A stretch of DNA of 64,000 nt from the NCBI RefSeq assembly GCF_020687745.1, contig NZ_JAJEWK010000003.1, positions 88,855 through 152,854 on the forward strand, read 5' to 3'. The notes beneath the pieces are model-generated. The model searched no databases and was not told the origin of the DNA. It saw nothing but the letters and a program-made list of their open reading frames with translations. The position numbers and the translations under genes are program-made. Source of the DNA: Chryseobacterium sp. MFBS3-17. Lineage in GTDB: Bacteria; Bacteroidota; Bacteroidia; Flavobacteriales; Weeksellaceae. Within the stretch, counting starts at the first letter, position 1, and each line of letters opens with the position of its first letter. Below are positions 45,996 to 54,723 of the stretch, one piece after another.

Positions 45996-47288
45996 ATGAC
46001 AAATACAATAGAAAATAAGATTAAGAAAGCAGACCGTAGTTTTCAGGAATGGAAGAAAGTCAGTTTCAAATCAAGACAGAAATTACTGAAAAAACTGTCA
46101 GCGGAACTTACCCAAAACCGGGACATCCTTGCAGAGAATATTACCCGGGAGATGAATAAACCCATTGCGCAGGCGAAAGCAGAAATTGAGAAATGCGCCC
46201 TTATGGTCGATTATTATGCCACAGCAGATGATGTACTGAAGCCAGAGAAGATCAAAACGGAATTTCGGGTGAGTGAGATTCATTTTCAACCAAAAGGTGT
46301 CATACTGGGAGTGATGCCGTGGAATTTTCCTTTCTGGCAAGTGCTCAGATTTGCAGTCCCTGCAATTCTGGCGGGCAATACCGTGGTCCTGAAACATGCG
46401 TCCATCTGTTTTGAAAGCGGTAATCTCATTGAAAAAATATTTCTGAAAGCTGGTTTCCCTAAGGGCATTTTTCAAAATCTTGAAGTAGGGCATAAGGAAG
46501 TAAAATCCATTATAGAGCATCCGCTGGTACAGGGTGTGAGTCTTACAGGCAGTGAAGCGGCAGGCGCAGAAGTTGCAGCAACAGCCGGTAGAAATATTAA
46601 AAAATCCCTATTGGAACTTGGCGGGAGTGATGCATTTATTGTGCTGGATGATGCGGATCTGAAGAAAGCAGCAGTGAGTGGTGCGAAATCCAGACTGGCC
46701 AATTGCGGTCAGGCGTGCAATGCCGGAAAGCGCTTTATAATTCATAAAAAAATTGAGAAAAAATTTCTTGATGTTTTTGTGGAAGAGTATCAGAAATACG
46801 TGCCGGGAGATCCTTATGATGAGCAGACACTCATTTCCGGAATGGCCAGACCCGATCTGGCCGATGAGTTGGAAAAGCAGTATAAAAAAGCGCTGAAGAA
46901 CGGTGCCGAGATCATCGTTCCCCTGAAGCGGCTTTCTGAAAATGAGTTTATGCCCGGACTAATTAAGGTGAAGCGTGGAAATCCTGTGCTGAAAGAAGAA
47001 GTCTTCGGGCCGCTGGGCATGGTGATGATTGCCGGAAATGATGAAGATGCGCTGAACATTGCGAATGACATTCGCTTTGGTCTGTCTGATTCTGTATGGA
47101 CAAAAGACAAAAAGCGGCAGCGGTTCTTCGTGGAAAATTTAGAATCCGGAACGGTAAGCATCAACAAGAGTTCCAGTTCGGATCCACGGCTTCCTTTTGG
47201 CGGGGCCAAGGCATCGGGCTATGGTGTAGAATTATCACTGCACGCACTGCGGGAATTTGTTACCGTGCGTACGGTGGTGGGGCATTAG
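45996..47288 (+). CDS. Aldehyde dehydrogenase, succinate-semialdehyde-dehydrogenase-like
   Basis: 430-residue NAD(P)-dependent aldehyde dehydrogenase. The Rossmann part has GVMPWNFPFWQVLRF and LTGSEAAGAEVAA. The catalytic glutamate lies in LLELGGSDAFIVLDDADL and the nucleophilic cysteine in LANCGQACNAGKRF. It lacks part of the N-terminus found in E. coli GabD. Placement after hutG suggests a link to glutamate or amino-acid catabolism, but substrate assignment is from family resemblance only. Confidence 0.85.
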   Translation: MTNTIENKIKKADRSFQEWKKVSFKSRQKLLKKLSAELTQNRDILAENITREMNKPIAQAKAEIEKCALMVDYYATADDVLKPEKIKTEFRVSEIHFQPKGVILGVMPWNFPFWQVLRFAVPAILAGNTVVLKHASICFESGNLIEKIFLKAGFPKGIFQNLEVGHKEVKSIIEHPLVQGVSLTGSEAAGAEVAATAGRNIKKSLLELGGSDAFIVLDDADLKKAAVSGAKSRLANCGQACNAGKRFIIHKKIEKKFLDVFVEEYQKYVPGDPYDEQTLISGMARPDLADELEKQYKKALKNGAEIIVPLKRLSENEFMPGLIKVKRGNPVLKEEVFGPLGMVMIAGNDEDALNIANDIRFGLSDSVWTKDKKRQRFFVENLESGTVSINKSSSSDPRLPFGGAKASGYGVELSLHALREFVTVRTVVGH

Positions 47289-47316
47289 CCATCTTTAGGT
47301 GATGGTTTTCAATAAG

Positions 47317-47344
47317 AAAGCCGGCTCAGTAATGAGTCGGCTTT
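47317..47344. terminator. Bidirectional terminator between the aldehyde dehydrogenase and rplL genes
   Basis: AAAGCCG-CTCA...TGAG-CGGCTTT stem; shared by the convergent genes. It also shows that the rplKAJL operon ends here rather than reading into rpoB. Confidence 0.8.
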
Positions 47345-47366
47345 CATTTATTTTAAAACTGAAAAA

Positions 47367-47741
47367 TTATTTCAATTCTACTTCAGCACCAGCTTCTTCC
47401 AGTTGCTTTTTCAGCGCTTCAGCTTCGTCTTTAGAAACTCCTTGCTTGATTGGAGCAGGAGCACCGTCTACCATATCTTTAGCATCTTTCAGACCTGCAC
47501 CGGTTAAATCTTTTACTAATTTAACAACAGCAAGTTTAGAAGCACCTGCAGATTTCAGGATTACGTCGAACTCAGTTTTTTCTTCAGCAGCTTCACCGGC
47601 ACCGGCACCACCACCTGCAACAACTACTGCAGCAGCAGCTGGCTCAATTCCGTACTCATCCTTAAGGATAGCAGCTAATTCATTTACGTCTTTTACTGTA
47701 AGGTTTACAAGCGTTTCCGCTAAGTTTTTTAAATCTGACAT
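47367..47741 (-). CDS. rplL: 50S ribosomal protein L7/L12
   Basis: Stalk protein that recruits translational GTPases. 124 residues: N-terminal dimerisation domain (about 1-35), Ala/Gly-rich hinge (about 36-53) and C-terminal domain with [33 protein letters not shown] and a final Glu/Leu-rich tail. Last gene of rplKAJL; a terminator and a convergent gene follow. Confidence 0.97.
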   Translation of the reverse strand: MSDLKNLAETLVNLTVKDVNELAAILKDEYGIEPAAAAVVVAGGGAGAGEAAEEKTEFDVILKSAGASKLAVVKLVKDLTGAGLKDAKDMVDGAPAPIKQGVSKDEAEALKKQLEEAGAEVELK

Positions 47742-47789
47742 TGTAATAATGTTTTAATTGTTGAACGATTATATTTTTTTGAGTGTTTA

Positions 47790-48383
47790 TTATTCAGCAG
47801 CAGGAGTTTCAGTTCCTTCTGCGGCAGCTTCCGGAGCAGCCGGAGTTTCTTCTGCCTGTGTTTCTTCAGCGGCTGGAGCTTCTTCTGCTTCAGCAGCATC
47901 AGCACCTTCAGCTTTGTTTTGCAATGCAGAAACAAGTCTTTGAATTGGAGACTGAAGCAATCCGATGATTTCTCCAAGCATTTCTTCTTTAGATTTAATG
48001 CTTACAAGCGTATCCAGATTGTCATCACCTACGTAGAAAGTTTCCTGCAGGTATGCAGACTTCAGCGCGGGTTTTTCCTCTTTCTTTCTGAAATCTTTGA
48101 TCAGCTTTGCAGGAGCATTAGCTGTTTCAGAGATCATCAGCGCAGAATTTCCTTTGAAAGATGGGAACATTTCAGAGAAATCTACGTCCATGCTTTCCAT
48201 CGCTTTTTGCAAAAGGGTATTTTTTACCACTTTTACTTTGATGTTATTCTTAAATGCCTGTCTTCTAAAATCTGACGACTTCGCAGCATTCAAGCCTTCA
48301 AGATCTGCTACGTACACTACTTTTGCGTCCAGTAGAAGGTCTTTTATTTCTTGTATTACCAGTACTTTATCTTCTTTAGTCAT
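47790..48383 (-). CDS. rplJ: 50S ribosomal protein L10
   Basis: Base of the L7/L12 stalk. 197 residues, somewhat longer than E. coli L10 because of a C-terminal Ala/Glu-rich extension (about 165-197, with EAPAAEETQAEETPAAPEAA), common in Flavobacteriia. The N-terminal domain has KEDKVLVIQEIKDLL, VADLEGLNAAKSSDFR and VVKNTLLQKA. Confidence 0.96.
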   Translation of the reverse strand: MTKEDKVLVIQEIKDLLLDAKVVYVADLEGLNAAKSSDFRRQAFKNNIKVKVVKNTLLQKAMESMDVDFSEMFPSFKGNSALMISETANAPAKLIKDFRKKEEKPALKSAYLQETFYVGDDNLDTLVSIKSKEEMLGEIIGLLQSPIQRLVSALQNKAEGADAAEAEEAPAAEETQAEETPAAPEAAAEGTETPAAE

Positions 48384-48396
48384 TGTTTCTCAGATT

Positions 48397-49089
48397 TTAG
48401 TTAACAGATTTTGTATCTATTGCGATTCCCGGGCTCATGGTAGAAGACAGATAAATGCTCTTTACATAAGTTCCTTTAGCCGCTGTAGGCTTCAACTTAA
48501 TTAAAGTTTGAATCAGTTCCTGTGCATTTTCTTTAATCTTGTCTGCATCAAAAGATACTTTTCCGATTGCTGCGTGGATGATTCCATACTTGTCTACTTT
48601 GAAGTCAATCTTACCGCTTTTCACTTCAGATACTGCTTTACCTACTTCCATGGTTACGGTTCCGGATTTAGGGTTTGGCATCAGACCTCTCGGACCTAAA
48701 ACTCTACCCAGAGGACCCAGTTTACCCATTACTGCAGGCATGGTTACAATAACATCTACATCTGTCCACCCGTTTTTGATTTTATCCAGATACTCATCCA
48801 GACCTACGTAGTCTGCACCAGCTTCTTTAGCCTCAGCTTCTTTGTCCGGAGTTACCAGAGCAAGAACTTTAACATCTTTACCGGTTCCGTGTGGCAGGGA
48901 TACAACTCCTCTTACCATTTGGTTGGCTTTTCTTGGGTCTACACCCAGACGAACAGCGATATCTACAGATGCGTCAAATTTTGCAGTATTTACCTCTTTT
49001 ACCAAAGCAGAAGCTTCGTTCAGAGCATAAACTTTATTTTTTTCTACTTTACTTAACGCTTCTTTTTGTTTTTTAGTCAATTTTGCCAT
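48397..49089 (-). CDS. rplA: 50S ribosomal protein L1
   Basis: L1-stalk protein that helps release deacylated tRNA and can autoregulate its own operon. 230 residues from the ATG at 49089 ([12 protein letters not shown]); an in-frame TTG at 49095 is not needed. Signature segments [35 protein letters not shown] and the C-terminal [13 protein letters not shown] are present. 12 bp from rplK. Confidence 0.97.
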   Translation of the reverse strand: MAKLTKKQKEALSKVEKNKVYALNEASALVKEVNTAKFDASVDIAVRLGVDPRKANQMVRGVVSLPHGTGKDVKVLALVTPDKEAEAKEAGADYVGLDEYLDKIKNGWTDVDVIVTMPAVMGKLGPLGRVLGPRGLMPNPKSGTVTMEVGKAVSEVKSGKIDFKVDKYGIIHAAIGKVSFDADKIKENAQELIQTLIKLKPTAAKGTYVKSIYLSSTMSPGIAIDTKSVN

Positions 49090-49101
49090 TTTCAATCAGT
49101 T

Positions 49102-49545
49102 TTAAGCGTTAGTTGGTTTTTGACCCGTTACTCTGATTCCCATGGATCTTGCGGTACCCGCTACCATAGTCAGTGCAGAATCAATAGTGAAACAGTTCAG
49201 GTCGGTCATTTTATCTTCTGCAATTTTCTTTACCTGATCCCAGCTTACAGAACCTACTTTGTTACGGTTGGGTTCTCCGGATCCGCTTTTAAGTTTTGCA
49301 GCTTCCAGTAACTGAATTGCAGCAGGTGGGGTCTTGATGACAAACTCAAAAGATTTGTCTTCGAATACCGTAATCACTACTGGCAATACCTGTCCCGGCT
49401 TGTCCTGAGTTCTTCCGTTAAATTGCTTACAAAACTCCATGATGTTCACCCCTGCAGAACCCAAAGCCGGACCTACTGGTGGAGATGGGTTGGCAGCGCC
49501 GCCCTTCACCTGAAGTTTTACCATTTTAAAGACTTTTTTAGCCAT
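49102..49545 (-). CDS. rplK: 50S ribosomal protein L11
   Basis: Part of the GTPase-associated centre with 23S rRNA helices 43/44. 147 residues. N-terminal domain with [20 protein letters not shown] and [11 protein letters not shown]-terminal RNA-binding domain with [16 protein letters not shown] segment and [10 protein letters not shown]. First gene of rplKAJL, with its own promoter; not directly downstream of nusG as in most bacteria. Confidence 0.97.
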   Translation of the reverse strand: MAKKVFKMVKLQVKGGAANPSPPVGPALGSAGVNIMEFCKQFNGRTQDKPGQVLPVVITVFEDKSFEFVIKTPPAAIQLLEAAKLKSGSGEPNRNKVGSVSWDQVKKIAEDKMTDLNCFTIDSALTMVAGTARSMGIRVTGQKPTNA

Positions 49546-49640
49546 TTTTTGTTTTTAAAAAATTAGTAATTTATGAATGTGGAAGCATTTATAAATCTGC
49601 AAAGAAATGTTCTCACCTCATTACTTTGCATTTCGGACTG

Positions 49641-49648
49641 CAAAATTA
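49641..49648 (-). promoter_or_regulatory. -7 promoter element (TAATTTTG) for rplKAJL
   Basis: Minus-strand TAnnTTTG with a TTG 19 bp upstream (49668-49670), about 95 bp from the rplK start. An own promoter fits with the SDR gene separating rplK from nusG. Confidence 0.65.
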
Positions 49649-49781
49649 AGAATATTTTTTTAATCTGCAATAGTATAAACGATTAAAAATCAGAAAGGAT
49701 TGCAAATTTTTAAGCAGCATAAATGCGGTGCTGTTTTTTCATCGCATCTGTTTATTTTAAAGGAATTAAGAAAAGGCCGCT

Positions 49782-50756
49782 TTAGTCTTTTTTGGAAGCC
49801 TGATAAATGAGGTATGCGCTGAGTCCTAGAAGTGTGGCCAGTGCCATTTTTTTAGTTTGGGTAGAGGGGACGGGCAGCATAGTCTCTCCGTAGATTCGGT
49901 GTGGTTCGGATGAGGGAGCCATCACATTGCCGTTGGTTTCCGGTTTGTTCTGAATGCTCATCATAAGTCGCATACCGGCAGAGCCAGCGTTTATAATGGT
50001 TTTAGGAAATAATCCGTATAATTTTTTGAACACATATCCAGACCAGTCTGGGTAGACTTCTTTTTTTGGATTTTTTGCCATCTGAACCATGGTAGCCGCC
50101 AGCTCGCGCGGATCAAACGACAGAGGTGGAATTTTGGCGGAAAACCCCGAGTATTTTGCAGAATGCATATTCCCTGTAGAACGTTGAATACCCGGATACA
50201 ATCCGCAGATATGGATGTCCGGATAATCTGAAACTTCGCCCTGTAACGTCTCCACCATTCCCCGAACTCCAAATTTGGATGCACTGTAGGCGGTTCCGTA
50301 AGGGGCGGGCATCCAGCCGCCCACTGAAATATTGTTCAGCAATACACCGTCTCCCTGCTTTTTGAAAATCGGGAGAACGGTTCGTGCACCGTGCAGATAG
50401 CCCAGAAGATTGGTTCGGACAATCTGCTCGATGACTTCTGCGGGCATGTCTTCCAGTTTGCCAGTAGCCATGACGCCTGCATTGTTCACCCAGATGTCAA
50501 TGCGGCCGTTGTACTGCAGAGCTGTCTCTGCCAGGTACTGCACTTGTGCGGCATCTGAAACATCTGTAGAAACGCCCAGCGCAATAACGCCCAGGTCCCG
50601 GCAAAGTTGCACAGTTTCGTCTAATGCGTCCTGGCCTCTGGCACCGATGATGATATGACATCCTTCCAAGGCGAAGGCTTCAGCTGCAGCCCTTCCTATT
50701 CCGCTGGTTCCGCCTGTGATGACCACGGTTTTTCCTTTTAGCGTTGAATTTTCCAT
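49782..50756 (-). CDS. Short-chain dehydrogenase/reductase (SDR)
   Basis: 324-residue NAD(P)-dependent oxidoreductase. N-terminal TGGTSGIGRAAAEAF nucleotide-binding motif (about 14-28), NNAGVMATG, catalytic serine region NNISVGGWM and the YSASK tyrosine/lysine pair (about 158-162). The C-terminus carries a hydrophobic segment (ALATLLGLSAYLIYQ) before a charged end, suggesting membrane attachment. Substrate unknown. It sits between the nusG terminator and rplK, inside an otherwise conserved ribosomal region. Confidence 0.88.
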   Translation of the reverse strand: MENSTLKGKTVVITGGTSGIGRAAAEAFALEGCHIIIGARGQDALDETVQLCRDLGVIALGVSTDVSDAAQVQYLAETALQYNGRIDIWVNNAGVMATGKLEDMPAEVIEQIVRTNLLGYLHGARTVLPIFKKQGDGVLLNNISVGGWMPAPYGTAYSASKFGVRGMVETLQGEVSDYPDIHICGLYPGIQRSTGNMHSAKYSGFSAKIPPLSFDPRELAATMVQMAKNPKKEVYPDWSGYVFKKLYGLFPKTIINAGSAGMRLMMSIQNKPETNGNVMAPSSEPHRIYGETMLPVPSTQTKKMALATLLGLSAYLIYQASKKD

Positions 50757-50852
50757 GAGATGGTGGTGATTTGGTTATGATAGGGCATGCATAAATCATT
50801 CCTCTGCGGCAGGAACCCGCGATTATTTTGCTGAGAGGAGGGAAGCAAACAA

Positions 50853-50880
50853 AAAAGGCTGCTCTCCCGAACAGCCTTTT
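50853..50880 (-). terminator. Intrinsic terminator after secE-nusG
   Basis: AAAAGGCTG...CAGCCTTTT stem; on the minus strand the second arm runs into TTTTTTG just past the nusG stop. Confidence 0.85.
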
Positions 50881-50900
50881 ATATGATAAGCAGTATGCTT

Positions 50901-51443
50901 TTACACTTTTTCTACCTGCATGAAACTTAGTTCCATAGGGGTTTTTCTTCCGAAAATCATGACAGAAACCTCCAGTTTCTTCTTGTCTTCCAGGATTTTT
51001 TCCACCGTACCATTGAATCCGTTGAAAGGACCTTCGGTCACTTTTACATTTTCGCCAACTACGAACGGGATCTCTACATCTGTAGCAAATTCGGACAGTT
51101 CATCCATTCTTCCCAGCATCCGGTTTACTTCGGATTTACGCATTGGGACGGGATCTCCTCCTTTGGTAAGGCTCAGGAAAGAAATAACACCGGGGACGTT
51201 TTTAATGATGTGTGGTATTTCACCAACAAGATTGGCTTCAACCATGAGATAGCCCGGATAGTAGGGTCTTTCCTTGGGAACTTTCTTACCGTTTCTCATC
51301 ACGATAACTTTTTCCATAGGAATCACCACCTGAGTAACGTATTCTTCGAAACCCTGATGTTTCATTTCGTTCTCAATATAGGTTTTTACCTTATTTTCCT
51401 GTCCGCTGATGGATTTCAGCACATACCATTTCAATTCACTCAT
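50901..51443 (-). CDS. nusG: Transcription termination/antitermination factor NusG
   Basis: RNA-polymerase processivity factor that also bridges to Rho or ribosomal S10. 180 residues. NGN domain (about 1-120) with WYVLKSISGQENKVK and YYPGYLMVEANL; KOW domain at the C-terminus with VKVTEGPFNGFNGTVEKI. Usual order secE-nusG, 17 bp downstream of secE. Confidence 0.97.
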   Translation of the reverse strand: MSELKWYVLKSISGQENKVKTYIENEMKHQGFEEYVTQVVIPMEKVIVMRNGKKVPKERPYYPGYLMVEANLVGEIPHIIKNVPGVISFLSLTKGGDPVPMRKSEVNRMLGRMDELSEFATDVEIPFVVGENVKVTEGPFNGFNGTVEKILEDKKKLEVSVMIFGRKTPMELSFMQVEKV

Positions 51444-51460
51444 TTCCCGGGGAAATATTT

Positions 51461-51664
51461 TTATACAAACAGACTTGATATCAAGTCAATAATATTTTTG
51501 ATTGCTTTAGAGAACAGTTCATCTACTCCAAAAACAAACAGCGCAAGTATCACTGTAGCCACTGTGATGACAATGGTGGAGGATTGCAGTTCCGGCCACT
51601 TTGGCCATTCTACTTTCTCTTTGAATTCGTGATACGAACCTTTTATAAAATCAGCTACGCTCAT
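51461..51664 (-). CDS. secE: Preprotein translocase subunit SecE
   Basis: Essential small clamp of the SecYEG channel. 67 residues, single-helix short form: amphipathic start DFIKGSYHEFKEKVEWPKWPEL (shown to 20 residues as FIKGSYHEFKEKVEWPKWPE), then one transmembrane helix (about 29-50). Between tRNA-Trp and nusG, the usual place. Confidence 0.94.
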   Translation of the reverse strand: MSVADFIKGSYHEFKEKVEWPKWPELQSSTIVITVATVILALFVFGVDELFSKAIKNIIDLISSLFV

Positions 51665-51678
51665 GTTCTGTTATTTTG

Positions 51679-51749
51679 CACGGGCACAAGGATTCGAACC
51701 CTGATCAACGGTTTTGGAGACCGGTATCCTACCATTGGACGATGCCCGT
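51679..51749 (-). tRNA. tRNA-Trp (anticodon CCA)
   Basis: 71-nt cloverleaf on the minus strand, acceptor ACGGGCA / TGCCCGT, anticodon CCA (complement of 51715-51717), T-loop TTCGAAT; CCA end not encoded. Between tuf and secE, a conserved order. Confidence 0.95.
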
Positions 51750-51803
51750 AGATTAAAAAGTTCCGTAAGTTTCCCTACGGAACTTTCTATATTGTGTTAG
51801 AAA

Positions 51804-52991
51804 TTAATCTAAGATTTCAGTTACCTGACCTGCACCAACTGTTCTACCACCTTCTCTGATCGCAAATCTAAGACCTACGCTAAGAGCAATTGGTTGAAGA
51901 AGTTCTACAGTAATGGTTAAGTTATCACCTGGCATTACCATTTCTACACCTTCTGGTAAGAAAATCTCACCGGTAACGTCTGTAGTTCTTACATAGAACT
52001 GAGGACGGTATTTGTTGTGGAATGGAGTGTGACGACCACCTTCTTCTTTAGAAAGAACGTAAACCTCTGCTTTGAATTTTTTGTGCGGAGTTACAGAACC
52101 TTGCTTAGCGATTACCATACCTCTCTTGATGTCGGTTTTTTCAATACCTCTAAGAAGGATACCTACGTTATCTCCAGCTTCACCTCTGTCAAGGATTTTT
52201 CTGAACATCTCTACTCCGGTTACAGTTGATGTCAATTTTTCATCACCCATACCTACGATGTCTACAGGATCACCTGTGTTGATTACACCAGCTTCAATTC
52301 TACCAGTAGCTACAGTACCTCTACCTGTAATAGAGAATACGTCTTCGATTGGCATAAGGAATGGCTTGTCCTGATCTCTTACAGGCAGTTCAATCCATGT
52401 ATCTACAGCAGCCATCAGTTCTTCTACAGTAGCAACCCATTTTGGTTCACCGTTCAGAGCACCCAGTGCAGAACCTTGAACTACAGGAGAGTTATCACCG
52501 TCATATTCATAAGAAGAAAGAAGATCTCTAAGTTCCAGCTCTACAAGCTCAAGAAGCTCAGCATCATCTACCATGTCTACTTTGTTCATGAAAACAACTA
52601 CTCTAGGTACGTTTACCTGACGGCAAAGAAGGATGTGCTCTCTTGTTTGAGGCATTGGTCCGTCTGTAGCAGCACAAACCAGGATTGCTCCGTCCATCTG
52701 AGCAGCACCAGTTACCATGTTCTTCACATAGTCGGCGTGACCAGGACAGTCTACGTGAGCGTAGTGTCTGTTTTCAGTTTCGTATTCAATGTGAGAGGTG
52801 TTGATAGTAATACCTCTTTCTTTTTCTTCTGGTGCAGAGTCAATAGTAGAGAAATCTCTTGCTTCTCCAAATCCTTTCTCAGATAATACTTTAGAGATTG
52901 CAGCAGTTAAAGTAGTCTTACCGTGGTCAACATGACCGATAGTACCAATGTTTAAGTGCGGTTTGTTACGATTAAACGTTTCCTTTGCCAT
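51804..52991 (-). CDS. tuf: Elongation factor Tu
   Basis: GTPase that delivers aminoacyl-tRNA to the ribosome. 395 residues. N-terminal GTP-binding domain with [14 protein letters not shown] (P-loop, about 18-31), switch region [22 protein letters not shown] and NKVDMVDD; domains 2 and 3 with [13 protein letters not shown] and [16 protein letters not shown]. Own TATATTTG promoter 43 bp upstream. Follows a tRNA cluster in the order tRNA-Thr-Tyr-Gly-Thr-tuf. Confidence 0.98.
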   Translation of the reverse strand: MAKETFNRNKPHLNIGTIGHVDHGKTTLTAAISKVLSEKGFGEARDFSTIDSAPEEKERGITINTSHIEYETENRHYAHVDCPGHADYVKNMVTGAAQMDGAILVCAATDGPMPQTREHILLCRQVNVPRVVVFMNKVDMVDDAELLELVELELRDLLSSYEYDGDNSPVVQGSALGALNGEPKWVATVEELMAAVDTWIELPVRDQDKPFLMPIEDVFSITGRGTVATGRIEAGVINTGDPVDIVGMGDEKLTSTVTGVEMFRKILDRGEAGDNVGILLRGIEKTDIKRGMVIAKQGSVTPHKKFKAEVYVLSKEEGGRHTPFHNKYRPQFYVRTTDVTGEIFLPEGVEMVMPGDNLTITVELLQPIALSVGLRFAIREGGRTVGAGQVTEILD

Positions 52992-53033
52992 GATTTAAAT
53001 TATTTGAATTATTTTATATTAAATTTTGGTGTG

Positions 53034-53041
53034 CAAATATA
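53034..53041 (-). promoter_or_regulatory. -7 promoter element (TATATTTG) for tuf
   Basis: Minus-strand TAnnTTTG match 42 bp before the tuf start. Confidence 0.7.
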
Positions 53042-53360
53042 GTGATTTTTATAAATATCAAAATTTTTTCATTAAATTTTTTAATAAATAATCACTTAAC
53101 CTCTACACACTGAAGTCTTTCTTTTCAGACTGCGAATTTACAAAATAGTATTGAAATACAAAAACATGTATATTGAATATTGAAGAAGGACTTGTTTTAC
53201 AGCTTGAATGAGGGGTTATGTTGTATATGGATGGCTGTGCTGGTGTTTTGCCTAATAAAAACCCTTAATGAGGGTTAATATTTTACTTTATATTTAAAAT
53301 TACATCGTTTATGTTGTGAAATATTTTAAATAGAAGCTGTTTTTGTAATGGAATAATGAT

Positions 53361-53368
53361 TAAATTTG
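53361..53368 (+). promoter_or_regulatory. -7 promoter element (TAAATTTG) for the small lipoprotein gene
   Basis: TAnnTTTG match 23 bp before the ATG at 53392. Confidence 0.6.
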
Positions 53369-53391
53369 TGTAAACCATAAAATTATAAGCT

Positions 53392-53716
53392 ATGAAAATT
53401 TATTTCTGAAATTTTTGGACTCGTGTTTTTGGGTTGTATCAATTCGTGCACTGTAAGGTCTCAGCCCGCACCTCCTGCTGAGGGTGACGTTATGAAAACA
53501 GCTACTGTGGTAAAAGACTGCACCGGAACATATGTCTGTTTTGCTGGTAATAATGCTGATTATCTGGTGTACAATCCCGCTACGCTTGCGGCTCACCCCA
53601 GTGGCAGTACCGTAAATGTGACTTTCCGTAGTGCGGGAAGGTGCTCCTTGCCGAAGGAGCCTACATGCAGAATGTTTCACGAGAGTAAAGGAAATTTAAC
53701 GATTCTGAAAGTGTAG
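53392..53716 (+). pseudogene. Small lipoprotein gene with frame shift at the start
   Basis: The promoter and ATG at 53392 lead into ATGAAAATTT, which stops after five codons. One A fewer in that run gives MKFISEIFGLVFLGC, a good lipoprotein signal, continuing in the open frame that runs to 53716 (INSCTVRSQPAPPAEGDV ... GNLTILKV). The mature part of about 90 residues has a Cys-bearing beta pattern (VKDCTGTYVCFAG, FRSAGRCSLPKEP) and no recognised family. As it stands the only in-frame start is GTG at 53423, inside the signal sequence. Either a homopolymer sequencing error or a broken gene. Lies on the opposite strand inside the tRNA-tuf region. Confidence 0.6.
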
Positions 53717-53737
53717 TAGAGGACATTGAAAATGAGC

Positions 53738-53771
53738 AAAAGTCTGTCAGATTTTCTGATGGACTTTTTTT
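53738..53771 (+). terminator. Intrinsic terminator after the small lipoprotein gene
   Basis: AAAGTCTGTCAGA / TCTGATGGACTTT stem with two wobble pairs and a T-tract. Confidence 0.75.
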
Positions 53772-53841
53772 ATGAGTCAATCTTGAACTACGATGTCTGT
53801 AAAATGAAAAATCACAACCGAAAAGATTGTGATTTCTGTAG

Positions 53842-53913
53842 AGCCAACGATGAGATTTGAACTCACGACCTCTTCCTTACCAAGGAAACGCTCTACCCCT
53901 GAGCTACGTCGGC
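53842..53913 (-). tRNA. tRNA-Thr (anticodon GGT)
   Basis: 72-nt cloverleaf, acceptor GCCGACG / CGTTGGC, anticodon GGT (complement of 53879-53881). Last tRNA of the Thr-Tyr-Gly-Thr cluster upstream of tuf. Confidence 0.94.
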
Positions 53914-53956
53914 AATTTTTAAAAAAAAATCACAAGCCGCCGGGTTGTGATTTTAG

Positions 53957-54029
53957 AGCGGAAGACGGGGGTCGAACCCGCGACATTCAGCTTGGAAGGC
54001 TGACGCTCTACCAACTGAGCTACTTCCGC
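53957..54029 (-). tRNA. tRNA-Gly (anticodon TCC)
   Basis: 73-nt cloverleaf, acceptor GCGGAAG / CTTCCGC, D-loop AGCTCAGTTGGTAGAGC, anticodon TCC in CCTTCCAAG. Confidence 0.94.
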
Positions 54030-54109
54030 AATTTGTGTTTACAAATTATTGTTGGTAAACGGTGTGCAAATTTACACTTTTTTTTAAAACCTGCAAGTTT
54101 TATAAAATG

Positions 54110-54192
54110 TGGGGAGAGCAGGATTCGAACCTGCGAAGTCGTAAGACAGCAGAGTTACAGTCTGATCCATTTGGCCACTCTGGAATCTCCCC
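54110..54192 (-). tRNA. tRNA-Tyr (anticodon GTA)
   Basis: 83-nt class II tRNA with a long variable arm, acceptor GGGGAGA / TCTCCCC, anticodon GTA in CTGTAAC. Confidence 0.95.
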
Positions 54193-54207
54193 AATTTTAT
54201 AAAAATG

Positions 54208-54281
54208 AGCCTCCTGAGGGATTCGAACCCACGACCCCGAGATTACAAATCACGTGCTCTGGCCAACTGAGCTAAGGAGGC
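54208..54281 (-). tRNA. tRNA-Thr (anticodon TGT)
   Basis: 74-nt cloverleaf, acceptor GCCTCCT / AGGAGGC, anticodon loop TTTGTAA with TGT; one T-T mismatch in the anticodon stem. First tRNA of the cluster. Confidence 0.93.
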
Positions 54282-54323
54282 AAATAGATTTCAAAAGAAC
54301 GTCTTTATCTCTTTTTGCGAGTG

Positions 54324-54331
54324 CAAATATA
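54324..54331 (-). promoter_or_regulatory. -7 promoter element (TATATTTG) for the tRNA cluster
   Basis: Minus-strand TAnnTTTG match 43 bp upstream of tRNA-Thr(UGU), same sequence as the tuf -7 box. Confidence 0.65.
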
Positions 54332-54385
54332 TGATTGTTTTTTTGAAATCTACAAATATTTTTTTAAAAAATTTTATTAAAAATA

Positions 54386-54676
54386 TTAAGCGGTTTCTTT
54401 TTTCTTGATTAGCAGCTTCTTAGCCACTTCTACACATTGATCCAAACTTTGCTCAAAGGTGGTGCTCGTCTTCTTTACCACAATGTCTTCTCCGGGAACT
54501 GCCAGGATGATCTCTACGGTTTTATTGTCTTTTTCAGTTTTGTTTTCAGCTTTCAGGAATACCTTTGCTTCTACAATGCGGTCATAGTAATTTTCTAACT
54601 TATTTAATTTTTTCTCAATATGCTCTTCTAGCGGTGCGTGTGGTGTAAGTCCCATGGACTGTACTGAAATTTTCAT
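54386..54676 (-). CDS. Ribosome hibernation factor HPF/RaiA family
   Basis: 96-residue short-form hibernation-promoting factor that binds the 30S decoding region and blocks translation in stationary phase. The start MKISVQSMGLTPHAPLEEHIEKK with LNKLENYYDRIVEAKVFLKAE (cited here in part) follows the S30AE domain pattern of a beta-alpha-beta-beta-beta-alpha fold. Downstream of the xerC/D-like gene and upstream of the tRNA cluster. Confidence 0.9.
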   Translation of the reverse strand: MKISVQSMGLTPHAPLEEHIEKKLNKLENYYDRIVEAKVFLKAENKTEKDNKTVEIILAVPGEDIVVKKTSTTFEQSLDQCVEVAKKLLIKKKETA

Positions 54677-54723
54677 AATAAATTATTTTAAATTATACAT
54701 TGGTTAACGTCATCCTTGGCTGG

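Larger units (their letters stand above)
52992..53391. other. 400-bp intergenic region with two divergent promoters
   Basis: Between tuf (minus) and a small lipoprotein gene (plus). Holds the tuf -7 box at the left end and the lipoprotein -7 box at the right end. A short inverted repeat AACCCT-TAATG-AGGGTT lies at 53260-53276. AT-rich, no coding frame seen. Confidence 0.6.

Noticed and set aside
53260..53276. Inverted repeat AACCCT-TAATG-AGGGTT as a terminator
   Set aside because: Short stem, no T-tract worth the name and no gene ending nearby on either strand.
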